Assembly: GCA_003542385.1 (NCBI GenBank)
Contig: DPKT01000177.1
Location: 1 to 13,711 of the forward strand
DNA: 13,711 bases
Source of the DNA: Desulfomicrobium sp.
Lineage (GTDB): Bacteria > Desulfobacterota > Desulfovibrionia > Desulfovibrionales > Desulfomicrobiaceae
Reading direction: 5' to 3'
In this document: piece by piece, positions 5,377 to 13,476 of the stretch
How positions within the stretch are numbered: position 1 is the first letter of the stretch
How the letters are laid out: each line of letters opens with the position of its first letter
Position numbers and translations under genes: made by a program
Notes under the pieces: model-generated
The model's input: only the letters and a program-made list of their open reading frames with translations
Databases searched by the model: none
What the model was told of the DNA's origin: nothing

Positions 5377-6612
5377 GTGAAAAATCTTGTAATTCTGGGT
5401 TCGGGCGCCGCCGGCACCATGGTCGCGGCGAAAATGAGGAAGAAGCTGGCCGAGAACGAATGGAAGATCACGGTCATCGATCGCGACATCAAGCATCACT
5501 ACCAGCCCGGCTGGCTGTTCGTCCCCTTCGGGATCTACACCCTGGCCGACTGCATCAAGCCCAAGACCGACTTCGTGCCCCGCGGCGTGGACTTCGTCCT
5601 GGACGAAATCACCAACATCGACCCCGCGGCCAAGAAGGTCAGCACCAAGAAGGGCTCGTACTCCTACGACTGGCTGGTGGTCAGCACGGGCTGCCGCATC
5701 GCCCCCGACGAGATCGACGGCCTGACCGACGACTGGGGCGGCGCCATCCACAACTTCTACACCCCCGACGGAGCCCAGGCCCTGTGCGGCGCCATGCACA
5801 ACTTCAAGAAGGGCCGCCTGGTGTTCAACATCGCGGAAATGCCCATCAAGTGCCCCGTGGCGCCCCTTGAGTTCGTGTACATGGCCGACTGGTTCTTCGC
5901 CAAGCGCGGCCTGCGCCAGAACATCGAGATCGAGCTCGTCACGCCTCTGACCGGCGCCTTCACCAAGTCCGTGGCCAACGCGGTGCTGGGCAAGCTGTGC
6001 GAGGAAAAGAACATCAAGATCACGCCCAACTTCGTCATCGACAGCGTCGACGCGGGCGGCAAGACCCTGGCCTCGGTCAACGGCGAGGAGATCCCCTACG
6101 ACCTGCTCGTCTCCATCCCGCCGAACCTCGGCGCCCAGGTCATCATCGACAGCGAGATCGCCGACCCCATGGGCTACATGAAGACCAACAAGTACACCCT
6201 CAAGTCCGAGGAGTACGAGAACGTCTACATCCTGGGCGACGCCACCAACGTGCCCACCTCCAAGGCCGGTTCCGTGGCCCACTTCGAGTGCGACGTGGTC
6301 TGCGACAACCTCTTCCGCGAGATTAACGGCGAGGAGCCGTACCCCGAGTTCGACGGCCACTCCAACTGCTTCATCGTCACCGGCTACGACAAGGCCTCCC
6401 TCATCGACTTCAACTACGAAGTGGAGCCCCTGCCCGGCATGTACCCCCTGCCCGGCGTCGGCCCCTTCCACCTGCTGGGCGAGTCCAAGATGAACTACTG
6501 GGGCAAGCTCATGTTCCGCTGGGTCTACTTCAATCTCATGCTCAAGGGTCACGACCTGCCGCTCGAGCCGCAGATGTACATGGCAGGCAAGAACGACATC
6601 CGCAAAAAATAA
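5377..6612 (+). CDS. sqr: Sulfide:quinone oxidoreductase-family flavoprotein
   Basis: 411 residues from a GTG preceded by AGGAG (5366-5370). The N-terminal Rossmann motif is GSGAAG (8-13), followed by HHYQPGWLFVPFGIY, typical of SQR-like enzymes. KCPVAPLE (158-165) carries the conserved redox cysteine C159, and NCFIVTG supplies C331, the probable partner of the FAD-facing disulfide. C106 (STGCRIAP) is a third candidate. YILGDAT (284-290) is the second FAD contact. A hydrophobic/aromatic C-terminal segment (375-391) fits monotopic membrane attachment. By family it oxidises sulfide to persulfide or polysulfide and passes electrons to quinone. The pattern resembles the group called type III, some members of which are selenoproteins, but codon 159 is TGC here. 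Electron flow could run in reverse in a sulfate reducer. It is followed 15 bp later by DUF1641, a common partner. Confidence 0.88.
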   Translation: MKNLVILGSGAAGTMVAAKMRKKLAENEWKITVIDRDIKHHYQPGWLFVPFGIYTLADCIKPKTDFVPRGVDFVLDEITNIDPAAKKVSTKKGSYSYDWLVVSTGCRIAPDEIDGLTDDWGGAIHNFYTPDGAQALCGAMHNFKKGRLVFNIAEMPIKCPVAPLEFVYMADWFFAKRGLRQNIEIELVTPLTGAFTKSVANAVLGKLCEEKNIKITPNFVIDSVDAGGKTLASVNGEEIPYDLLVSIPPNLGAQVIIDSEIADPMGYMKTNKYTLKSEEYENVYILGDATNVPTSKAGSVAHFECDVVCDNLFREINGEEPYPEFDGHSNCFIVTGYDKASLIDFNYEVEPLPGMYPLPGVGPFHLLGESKMNYWGKLMFRWVYFNLMLKGHDLPLEPQMYMAGKNDIRKK

Positions 6613-6627
6613 TTTGGAGAACCTCGC

Positions 6628-7278
6628 ATGAGCAATGATGCAGTACTTTTGGAGCGTCTCGACCGGATCGAGCAGAGACTGGAGCGCATGGCAAGCTCGG
6701 CCGAGAGCTCTCACGACCTGCACGAGACCCTCGCTCCGATCCTGAAGGGGGCCTTCGTGTCCACGGTGGCCGAATTCAACACCATGGACCACAAGGTCAA
6801 TCTGGACGACCTCTTCGCCCTGTTCCGCCGGGTGATGTTCAGCGTGCGCGACATCACCTACGTGCTCGAACAGCTGGAGAATATCATCGACCTGTGGCGG
6901 ACCGTCGAGCCCATGACCAAGCCGCTGTTCCTCTCGTCGGTGGAAGCCTTCGACAGCATGGAGCGCAAGGGCACCTTCGAGAAGCTGTCGGCCCTGGGCG
7001 AAATCGGCTCCAAGACGGCCGAGTCGTTCAGCGCGGACCAGATCAGGAACATGGGCGAGACCCTCGTCTTCTTCCTGACGGTGCTCGAACGCATCTCCAA
7101 CCCCGAAACCCGCGCCGTGCTGGAGAAGCTGGTCGACGCCATGACCGAGGTCGACCTGGCCTCCGTCAAGGGCGTCGGCGTCATCGGCATGGCCAAGGCC
7201 ATGGGGTCCAAGGACATGCAGAACGGCCTGGGCGTGGCCCTGGAAATGGTCAAGGCCCTCGGAAAAATCAAGGAATAA
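6628..7278 (+). CDS. DUF1641 protein
   Basis: 216 residues, with TGGAGA (6615-6620) ahead of the ATG. It opens with a short coiled coil (LLERLDRIEQRLERMA), continues as predicted helices, and ends with GVIGMAKAMGSKDMQNGLGVALEMVKALGKI. That ending is the recognisable DUF1641 signature (gly-rich turn, D-Q-GL, L-LKALG). No cofactor motif, signal peptide or membrane helix is visible. DUF1641 proteins often neighbour SQR or formate dehydrogenase genes and are thought to be accessory subunits; the mechanism is unknown. The 15-bp gap after SQR indicates co-translation, and an interaction with SQR at the membrane surface is inferred. Confidence 0.82.
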   Translation: MSNDAVLLERLDRIEQRLERMASSAESSHDLHETLAPILKGAFVSTVAEFNTMDHKVNLDDLFALFRRVMFSVRDITYVLEQLENIIDLWRTVEPMTKPLFLSSVEAFDSMERKGTFEKLSALGEIGSKTAESFSADQIRNMGETLVFFLTVLERISNPETRAVLEKLVDAMTEVDLASVKGVGVIGMAKAMGSKDMQNGLGVALEMVKALGKIKE

Positions 7279-7285
7279 CGGGACC

Positions 7286-7310
7286 TGCGCCGTGCCTCGG
7301 GCACGGCGCA
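7286..7310 (+). terminator. Strong hairpin between DUF1641 and response regulator genes
   Basis: TGCGCCGTGCC (7286-7296) and GGCACGGCGCA (7300-7310) form a perfect 11-bp stem with a 3-nt loop, followed by CGTTTT. It starts 8 bases after the DUF1641 stop and ends 6 bases before the GAGGG of the next gene. The short U-tract suggests partial termination or attenuation, or a 3'-end barrier that stabilises the sqr-DUF1641 message, rather than a full stop. Confidence 0.55.
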
Positions 7311-7325
7311 CGTTTTGAGGGAAAC

Positions 7326-7670
7326 ATGGCAAAGAAGATACTTGTCGTCGAGGACGACGCCGTCGTCGCCTCGTACCTGTCCGATCTGTTCACGGACAAC
7401 GGCTATACGGCCCTGGTCGCCCGCGACGCGGAGACGGGCCTGGATCTGCTCAGGAGCGAGCGCCCGGATCTCATGACCCTGGACATCGACCTGCCGCGCA
7501 GCAGCGGGACCATCCTCTACGCGACCATGCGGCGCGACAGCGAACTGCGCGACATCCCCGTGGTCGTGGTCAGCGGCGTCTCGCCCCGCATCAAGAAGGG
7601 CCTGCCGACCCTGTCCAAGCCGGTGGACGCCACCGAGCTTCTGCGGGTCGTGGCCGATGCGCTGAAATAA
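7326..7670 (+). CDS. Single-domain response regulator (CheY-like)
   Basis: 114 residues, a receiver domain with no output domain. The start at 7326 is set by GAGGG (7317-7321) and the receiver N-terminus MAKKILVVEDD. The acidic pocket is E9-D10-D11, the phosphoacceptor is D53 (LMTLDIDLP), the switch Ser/Thr is S83 (VVVVSGVS), and the conserved lysine is K98 (LSKPVD), so it should be phosphorylatable. It is probably phosphorylated by the histidine kinase encoded 22 bp downstream. Lacking an effector domain, it must act by protein interaction or pass phosphate on. Its position in the SQR unit suggests a link to sulfur or redox signalling. Confidence 0.88.
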   Translation: MAKKILVVEDDAVVASYLSDLFTDNGYTALVARDAETGLDLLRSERPDLMTLDIDLPRSSGTILYATMRRDSELRDIPVVVVSGVSPRIKKGLPTLSKPVDATELLRVVADALK

Positions 7671-7692
7671 CCCCTATTCGCCCGGCCGCATC

Positions 7693-9156
7693 GTGAGCAA
7701 GGAACATCACGGTATTCTCTGGATAGCCGAAGCGGCGCCGAGCGTCCCCGCCCCGGACGCCCTGCGCGACGAAGGCGTCGACGTGGAGCTTGCGGCCCAG
7801 GCCAGCCCCGCCCTCATTCCCGGGCGCGGGTGCATCGTCTTTGATCATCCCTTTTCGGAAACGGCCGAGGTGGCGGAATGCTCCCTCCGCAATCCTGATG
7901 TTCCGATCGTCGTTCTCGAAAAGGCCGAAAACAGCGCCCTTCATGCGCAGTATCTCCGCGCGGGCGCGTCCGTGGTTCTCTTCGACCCTCTGGAGCCCGA
8001 CGTGGTGGCCGCTACGGTGCGGGCTCTGCGCAGATTCCGGCGTACCGTGGGGGGCAGCCCCCTGCAGGCCATGGCCGAGTCGTGCCGCGACCTTCTGGAC
8101 GCGGCGCCGTGCTTTCTCACCGTGCAGGATCGGGACCTGCGGATCGTGGCGTCCAACGCCAGGTTCCGGGAGGCCTTCGGTCCCGGCCTCGGGCGCTTCT
8201 GCCACGAGGCGTACAAGGGCCTCAAGGACCCGTGCGAGGACTGCCCCATCCTCAAGACCTTCGAGACGGGCGTGAGCCATCAGGTCGAGACCGTGGTCAC
8301 GACCAGGGCCGGCGAGGAGATGAACGTCCTCGTCTGGACCTCTCCCATCCGCGACGACTCCGGCCGCGTCACCCACGTCATGGAAATGGCCACGGACATC
8401 ACCCGGCTGCGCAAGCTGCAGGACCACGTGACCTCCCTGGGCATGATGCTCGGTTCCATGTCCCACGGCGTGAAGGGGCTGCTCATGTCCCTCGACGCCG
8501 GCATCTACAAGGTGGACTCGGGTCTCGCCCGCGGCGACGATGGGCGCCTGCGCGAAGGGTGGGGGCTGGTCAAGGGCAGGATCGGCCACATCCGCAAGAT
8601 GGTCCTGGACATCCTCTACTATTCGAAGCCCAGGCCCCTGGAGCCGCGCATGGTGGATGTCCGGGAATTCCTGGAGGAGCTCGTGCTGACCGCGGAGCCC
8701 AGGGCCCGCGAGCAGCGTGTCGAACTGGCCCTCGACGTCGTCAGGGACTGCGGCGAGTTCGAGGTCGACCGCCACGCCCTGTTCTCGGCCCTGCTCAATT
8801 TTCTGGACAACGCCGTGGACGCCTGCCGCATGGCCGAACGGGATGGGGAGGGGCGGGTGGTCGTGAAGGCCGAAAGGGCCGACCGTATCGTGACCATCAG
8901 CATCGCCGACAACGGCATCGGCATGGATCAGGCCACCATCGACAAGATGTTCTCCCTTTTCTTTTCCTCCAAAGGGGTTCACGGGACGGGCATCGGCATG
9001 TATGTGGCAGATTACATCATCGGGGCCCACAACGGCGATATCGAGGTCGTTTCGGCTCCCAACCGTGGAACCACCTGCATCATCGACCTTCCGGCCGTGT
9101 TCGACGGCAATCCTCCAGGCGGGGATTCCGACCTGCCCGGCGACGGTCTTGAATGA
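7693..9156 (+). CDS. PAS sensor histidine kinase with degenerate receiver-like N-terminus
   Basis: 487 residues from GTG 7693. No Shine-Dalgarno is visible, but an in-frame TGA lies just upstream (7663-7665), and translational coupling to the response regulator is likely. Residues about 7-118 resemble a receiver fold (VFD at 49-51, PIVVL at 71-75, GASVVLFDPLEPD at 91-103), but the acidic pocket and conserved lysine are missing. The PAS domain (about 125-240) contains RFC170HEAYKG and DPC181EDC184P, a cysteine pattern often seen in anaerobe PAS sensors that could bind metal or heme or sense redox. The kinase core has phospho-acceptor H258 (SMSHGVKG), N box NFLDNAVDA (369-377), G1 DNGIG (406-410), F box FSLFFSSK and G2 GTGIGMYVA. 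No membrane segment is seen, so it is a cytoplasmic sensor. The stimulus is unknown. Confidence 0.87.
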   Translation: MSKEHHGILWIAEAAPSVPAPDALRDEGVDVELAAQASPALIPGRGCIVFDHPFSETAEVAECSLRNPDVPIVVLEKAENSALHAQYLRAGASVVLFDPLEPDVVAATVRALRRFRRTVGGSPLQAMAESCRDLLDAAPCFLTVQDRDLRIVASNARFREAFGPGLGRFCHEAYKGLKDPCEDCPILKTFETGVSHQVETVVTTRAGEEMNVLVWTSPIRDDSGRVTHVMEMATDITRLRKLQDHVTSLGMMLGSMSHGVKGLLMSLDAGIYKVDSGLARGDDGRLREGWGLVKGRIGHIRKMVLDILYYSKPRPLEPRMVDVREFLEELVLTAEPRAREQRVELALDVVRDCGEFEVDRHALFSALLNFLDNAVDACRMAERDGEGRVVVKAERADRIVTISIADNGIGMDQATIDKMFSLFFSSKGVHGTGIGMYVADYIIGAHNGDIEVVSAPNRGTTCIIDLPAVFDGNPPGGDSDLPGDGLE

Positions 9157-9232
9157 CGTCGGACAGCTCGAATCTGTTTTAACCTGCTGAAAATATTAGA
9201 TTTGAAGGGCGGAGAACGAGGTGTGTTTTTAA

Positions 9233-9268
9233 TTCATACTCAAATTATCTAAATTAACTGAGTATGAA
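9233..9268 (+). promoter_or_regulatory. Shared operator, copy D (peptide gene), perfect dyad ends
   Basis: TTCATACTCA (9233-9242) and TGAGTATGAA (9259-9268) are perfect 10-bp inverted repeats framing AATTATCTAAATTAAC. The total is 36 bp, as in copies A-C. The core reads TTATCTAAAT (9245-9254), with one change from TGATCTAAAT at the same offset. It is the most symmetric of the four copies and a plausible reference site for a dimeric Rrf2 protein. Confidence 0.75.
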
Positions 9269-9301
9269 ATAAAGATCAAGCTTTGCCCCCCTGTTGGGTT
9301 T

Positions 9302-9323
9302 TGTGTAATTTTCCAATTACACA
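9302..9323 (+). other. Leader hairpin of the peptide gene
   Basis: TGTGTAATT (9302-9310), loop TTCC, AATTACACA (9315-9323): a perfect 9-bp stem with a 4-nt loop. Its 3' arm overlaps the first five bases of the reversed GT-rich element, so forming the hairpin and pairing that element with another RNA would compete in part. Confidence 0.55.
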
Positions 9324-9334
9324 CACGCCTAACC
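9319..9334 (-). other. GT-rich leader element, reversed copy 3
   Basis: The plus strand reads ACACACACGCCTAACC, the exact reverse complement of 3895-3910. The peptide mRNA leader could therefore pair over 16 nt with the Rrf2 gene 2 leader and over 12 nt with the Rrf2 gene 3 leader. Confidence 0.55.
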
Positions 9335-9353
9335 CTCAACCACTGGAGGCAGC

Positions 9354-9521
9354 ATGATCACCGCTCATCTTCTCACCCGTCCCGAAACCTGGGACATGTG
9401 GCAGTATTCCGAACGCCGTCGGCAGAACCCCGCCAAGAAGGGCGTCGCCGAGTTCGTTTCCGTCAACAAGCCCGAAAACTGGGACATGTGGCAGTATTCC
9501 GCCAAGCGCCTGGCCAAATAG
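9354..9521 (+). CDS. 55-residue Trp-rich peptide with duplicated PE(T/N)WDMWQYS motif
   Basis: ATG 9354 to TAG 9519-9521, with a strong GGAGG (9345-9349) four bases ahead. The peptide carries RPETWDMWQYSERR (9-22) and KPENWDMWQYSAKR (39-52), joined by a basic linker (QNPAKKG, 24-30) and a short hydrophobic stretch (VAEFVSVN). The DNA repeats (9381-9411, 9471-9501) match at 30 of 31 positions. It has no cysteine, signal peptide or membrane helix. Four tryptophans, two tyrosines and many basic residues would suit binding to a flat cofactor, nucleic acid or a protein surface. I do not recognise the family and assign no function. Its promoter carries the shared operator, placing it in the same predicted regulon as the reductase and Rrf2/SQR genes. 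Codon use looks like that of real genes nearby. Confidence 0.8.
   Translation: MITAHLLTRPETWDMWQYSERRRQNPAKKGVAEFVSVNKPENWDMWQYSAKRLAK
9381..9501 (+). repeat. Two 31-bp direct repeats inside the peptide gene
   Basis: 9381-9411 and 9471-9501 are 90 bp apart (30 codons, in frame) and differ at a single base (C to A at the eighth position), changing Thr to Asn. This indicates either a recent internal duplication or strong selection on the repeated motif. Confidence 0.85.
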
Positions 9522-9889
9522 TTTTTTCCGCCTGATCACCGTGCGGCCGCCGGCGACGCCGTCGGCCGCACGGACATGCCATTCCTCGTTTGCGAGCCGC
9601 CCCGGTGCTGCTGTGCGGGACGTCGGGTGCTTCTGGCGTCACCGTGCCGATGTCGCCGTGACCGGCAAGGCCGGTCCGCGGTGACGTATTTCCTTCCCCG
9701 ATCCGTCCCCGGTTCGGCGGTCTCCTTCGCACTTGCATTTACCGCGCTCGGCATTAATAGTCCCCAATCGGCGGGGCGGTCTCCGCATTGTGGACGCTCC
9801 TCCGCAGAGGGGCGGCCGTGGAAGTCTGCGCAGCGACGCGTCCGGGCGCCGAAGATTAACGCCGTCAGCGGCAACAACGAGGAGAGGGC
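9522..9889 (+). other. 368-bp region without a supported gene
   Basis: It begins with TTTTTT right after the peptide stop (9522-9527), preceded by a weak 4-bp stem. A strong inverted repeat follows, GTGCGGCCG (9541-9549) with CGGCCGCAC (9563-9571) and an inner CGGC/GCCG stem, but with no U-tract after it. A smaller stem is GACCGGC/GCCGGTC (9660-9676). TTGCAT (9733-9738) and an AT-rich ATTAAT near 9753 may belong to the promoter of the next operon, but spacing and matches are poor. Open frames here have no ribosome sites or recognisable motifs. Confidence 0.5.
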
Positions 9890-10192
9890 ATGGCTGAAAC
9901 CATTGATGATATTTCCATAGACTGGTCCGACGAGGACGGGGTCCAGAAGGTCCGCGAACTGAAGAAGGAAGTGCTGACGCGCGGCGCCTGGGCCACGGTC
10001 ATGTTCGCCTATCAGGAGGTCGGGCGCGGCGAGGAGGAGTTCGGCCCCGTCAAGTTCCGGGTCGGGCGCTACCAGAAGCGCAACGGGCGTTTTTCGCCCC
10101 ACTCCAAGTTCAACATTTCCTCGGTCAAGCAGGCAAAGCAGGTCGTTGAAATCCTGCAAGCCTGGATCGACGAGTACGGTGAGGACGAGTAG
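9890..10192 (+). CDS. PC4/YdbC-like ssDNA-binding protein
   Basis: 100 residues, with GAGAGG just upstream. The core TRGAWATVMFAYQEVGR followed by FGPVKFRVGRYQKRNGRFSPHSKFNISSVKQAKQVVEILQAWI matches the bacterial PC4/YdbC pattern: beta strands with a basic RYQKR-GR stretch, then SKFNIS and a C-terminal helix. By family it is a homodimeric cytoplasmic protein that binds single-stranded nucleic acid. Its physiological role in bacteria is unclear; effects on transcription or repair are possibilities. It stands 8 bp upstream of clpS, so it is probably the first gene of the N-degron operon, an association with no obvious functional reason. Confidence 0.82.
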   Translation: MAETIDDISIDWSDEDGVQKVRELKKEVLTRGAWATVMFAYQEVGRGEEEFGPVKFRVGRYQKRNGRFSPHSKFNISSVKQAKQVVEILQAWIDEYGEDE

Positions 10193-10200
10193 GCCGCCCC

Positions 10201-10515
10201 ATGACCGAGCCATACGAGTTTCCGGGTTCCGAGCCTGACATCGCTGTCGAGGACCAGTTGCAGGAGCCGCGGCAGTTCAAGGTTTTGTTGCATAACGACG
10301 ATTATACGTCCATGGACTTCGTCGTGGAGGTGCTTATGAATGTGTTCGGAAAGTCCGAGACCGAGGCTTTCGCCATCATGATGAGCGTCCACGAGAAGGG
10401 CATCGGCCTGTGCGGGATATACACGGCCGAGGTGGCTGAGACCAAGGTGCAGATCGTGCATCAGATGGCCAGGGCCAGGTCGTTCCCCCTGCGCTGTACC
10501 ATGGAAGAGGTGTGA
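10201..10515 (+). CDS. clpS: ClpS, N-degron adaptor of ClpAP
   Basis: 104 residues, normal for the family. FKVLLHNDDYTSMDFVV gives the N-degron pocket residues N32, D33 and D34; SVHEKG gives H64, and the helix NVFGKSETEAFAIMMSVHEKG is characteristic. ClpS binds the amino group and bulky side chain of N-terminal Leu, Phe, Tyr or Trp and delivers substrates to ClpA. The extended, acidic N-terminus (about 1-22) fits the flexible tail that engages ClpA. The TGA stop is directly followed by the ATG of clpA (TGAATG), indicating translational coupling. The Shine-Dalgarno is poor, suggesting coupling to the upstream gene as well. Confidence 0.96.
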   Translation: MTEPYEFPGSEPDIAVEDQLQEPRQFKVLLHNDDYTSMDFVVEVLMNVFGKSETEAFAIMMSVHEKGIGLCGIYTAEVAETKVQIVHQMARARSFPLRCTMEEV

Positions 10516-12744
<2,229 letters not shown>

Positions 12745-12748
12745 CCCC

Positions 12749-13474
12749 ATGACCGTCTTCGCCCTGAACGCCCAGCCCGTCTTCCCCGACCCGGCCCACG
12801 CCGACGAGGACGGGCTGCTGGCCGTGGGCGGGGACCTCTCGCCCCAGCGCCTGCTCATGGCCTACGGCCAGGGCATCTTCCCCTGGTACAGCGAGAACGC
12901 GCCCATCCTGTGGTGGAGCCCGGACCCGCGCCTCATCCTCGAACCTTCGAAGGTCCACGTGCCCCGGCGTTTGGAGCGCATCCTGCGTCAGGGGCGCTTC
13001 AGCTTCACCCTGGACACGGCCTTTAAGCGGGTCATCGGCCTCTGCGCCGACACGCCCCGGCGCGGGGCCCACGGGACCTGGATCGTGCCCGAGATGCTGG
13101 CCGCCTACTGTCGCCTGCACGAGCTGGGCTTCGCCCACAGCATCGAGGCCTGGTCCGGCCAGACCCTGGTCGGCGGTCTCTACGGCGTGGCCCTGGGCCG
13201 GGCTTTCTTCGGGGAGTCCATGTTCTACCGCCAGCCCGACGCCTCCAAGGCCGCCCTCGTGACCCTCATGCGGGCGCTGGAGCGGGCGGGTTTCACCCTT
13301 TTCGACTGCCAGCAGACGACTGCGCATATGGTCCGCTTCGGCGGGTTTGAAGTGTGCCGCGACGAATTTCTCATCCGACTGCAACGGGCCCTGGAGATGC
13401 CTTCCCTGCGCGGGCCCTGGAGCCTGCGGGGAGGCGCCCTGGTCTGCCGCGGCCGTGAACATCAAGGAGCCTGA
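12749..13474 (+). CDS. aat: Leucyl/phenylalanyl-tRNA-protein transferase
   Basis: 241 residues. Family motifs in order: FPDP, GLLAVGGDLSPQRLLMAYGQGIFPWYSE, WWSPDPR, RGAHGTWIVPEM, HSIEAW, GGLYGVALGRAFFGESMFYR and FDCQQTTAHM. The enzyme transfers Leu or Phe from aminoacyl-tRNA to proteins with N-terminal Lys or Arg, creating primary N-degrons that ClpS then recognises. It begins 4 bp after the clpA stop, so transferase, adaptor and unfoldase form one operon covering the whole bacterial N-degron route except ClpP. Confidence 0.97.
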   Translation: MTVFALNAQPVFPDPAHADEDGLLAVGGDLSPQRLLMAYGQGIFPWYSENAPILWWSPDPRLILEPSKVHVPRRLERILRQGRFSFTLDTAFKRVIGLCADTPRRGAHGTWIVPEMLAAYCRLHELGFAHSIEAWSGQTLVGGLYGVALGRAFFGESMFYRQPDASKAALVTLMRALERAGFTLFDCQQTTAHMVRFGGFEVCRDEFLIRLQRALEMPSLRGPWSLRGGALVCRGREHQGA

Positions 13475-13476
13475 CG

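Larger units (their letters stand above)
9157..9353 (+). promoter_or_regulatory. Promoter and leader of the Trp-rich peptide gene
   Basis: A -10 TTTAAT (9228-9233) directly abuts operator copy D. No consensus -35 is seen 16-18 bp upstream; TTGAAG at 9202-9207 is 20 bp away. Transcription would start near 9240 and give a leader of about 115 nt. The leader contains a 9-bp hairpin (9302-9323), the reversed GT-rich element (9319-9334) and the ribosome site GGAGG (9345-9349). Confidence 0.6.

Noticed and set aside
5851..5853. Possible selenocysteine in the SQR redox motif
   Set aside because: Some related SQRs are selenoproteins, but this codon is TGC (Cys) and no in-frame TGA interrupts the gene.
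4696..7332. 878-codon minus-strand open frame across Rrf2 gene 3, SQR and DUF1641
   Set aside because: Shadow of three recognisable plus-strand genes, low-complexity protein, no ribosome site.
7591..9030. 479-codon minus-strand open frame opposite the histidine kinase
   Set aside because: Opposes a kinase with every catalytic box intact; no independent support.
9541..9571. GC-rich inverted repeat after the peptide gene as an intrinsic terminator
   Set aside because: The stem is strong, but no U-tract follows; the only T-run (9522-9527) is ahead of it. Kept only as a described structure.
9576..9920. 114-codon plus-strand frame in the gap before the PC4-like gene
   Set aside because: No ribosome site, Arg/Ser-rich composition, overlaps the start of the PC4-like gene in another frame, no recognisable motif.
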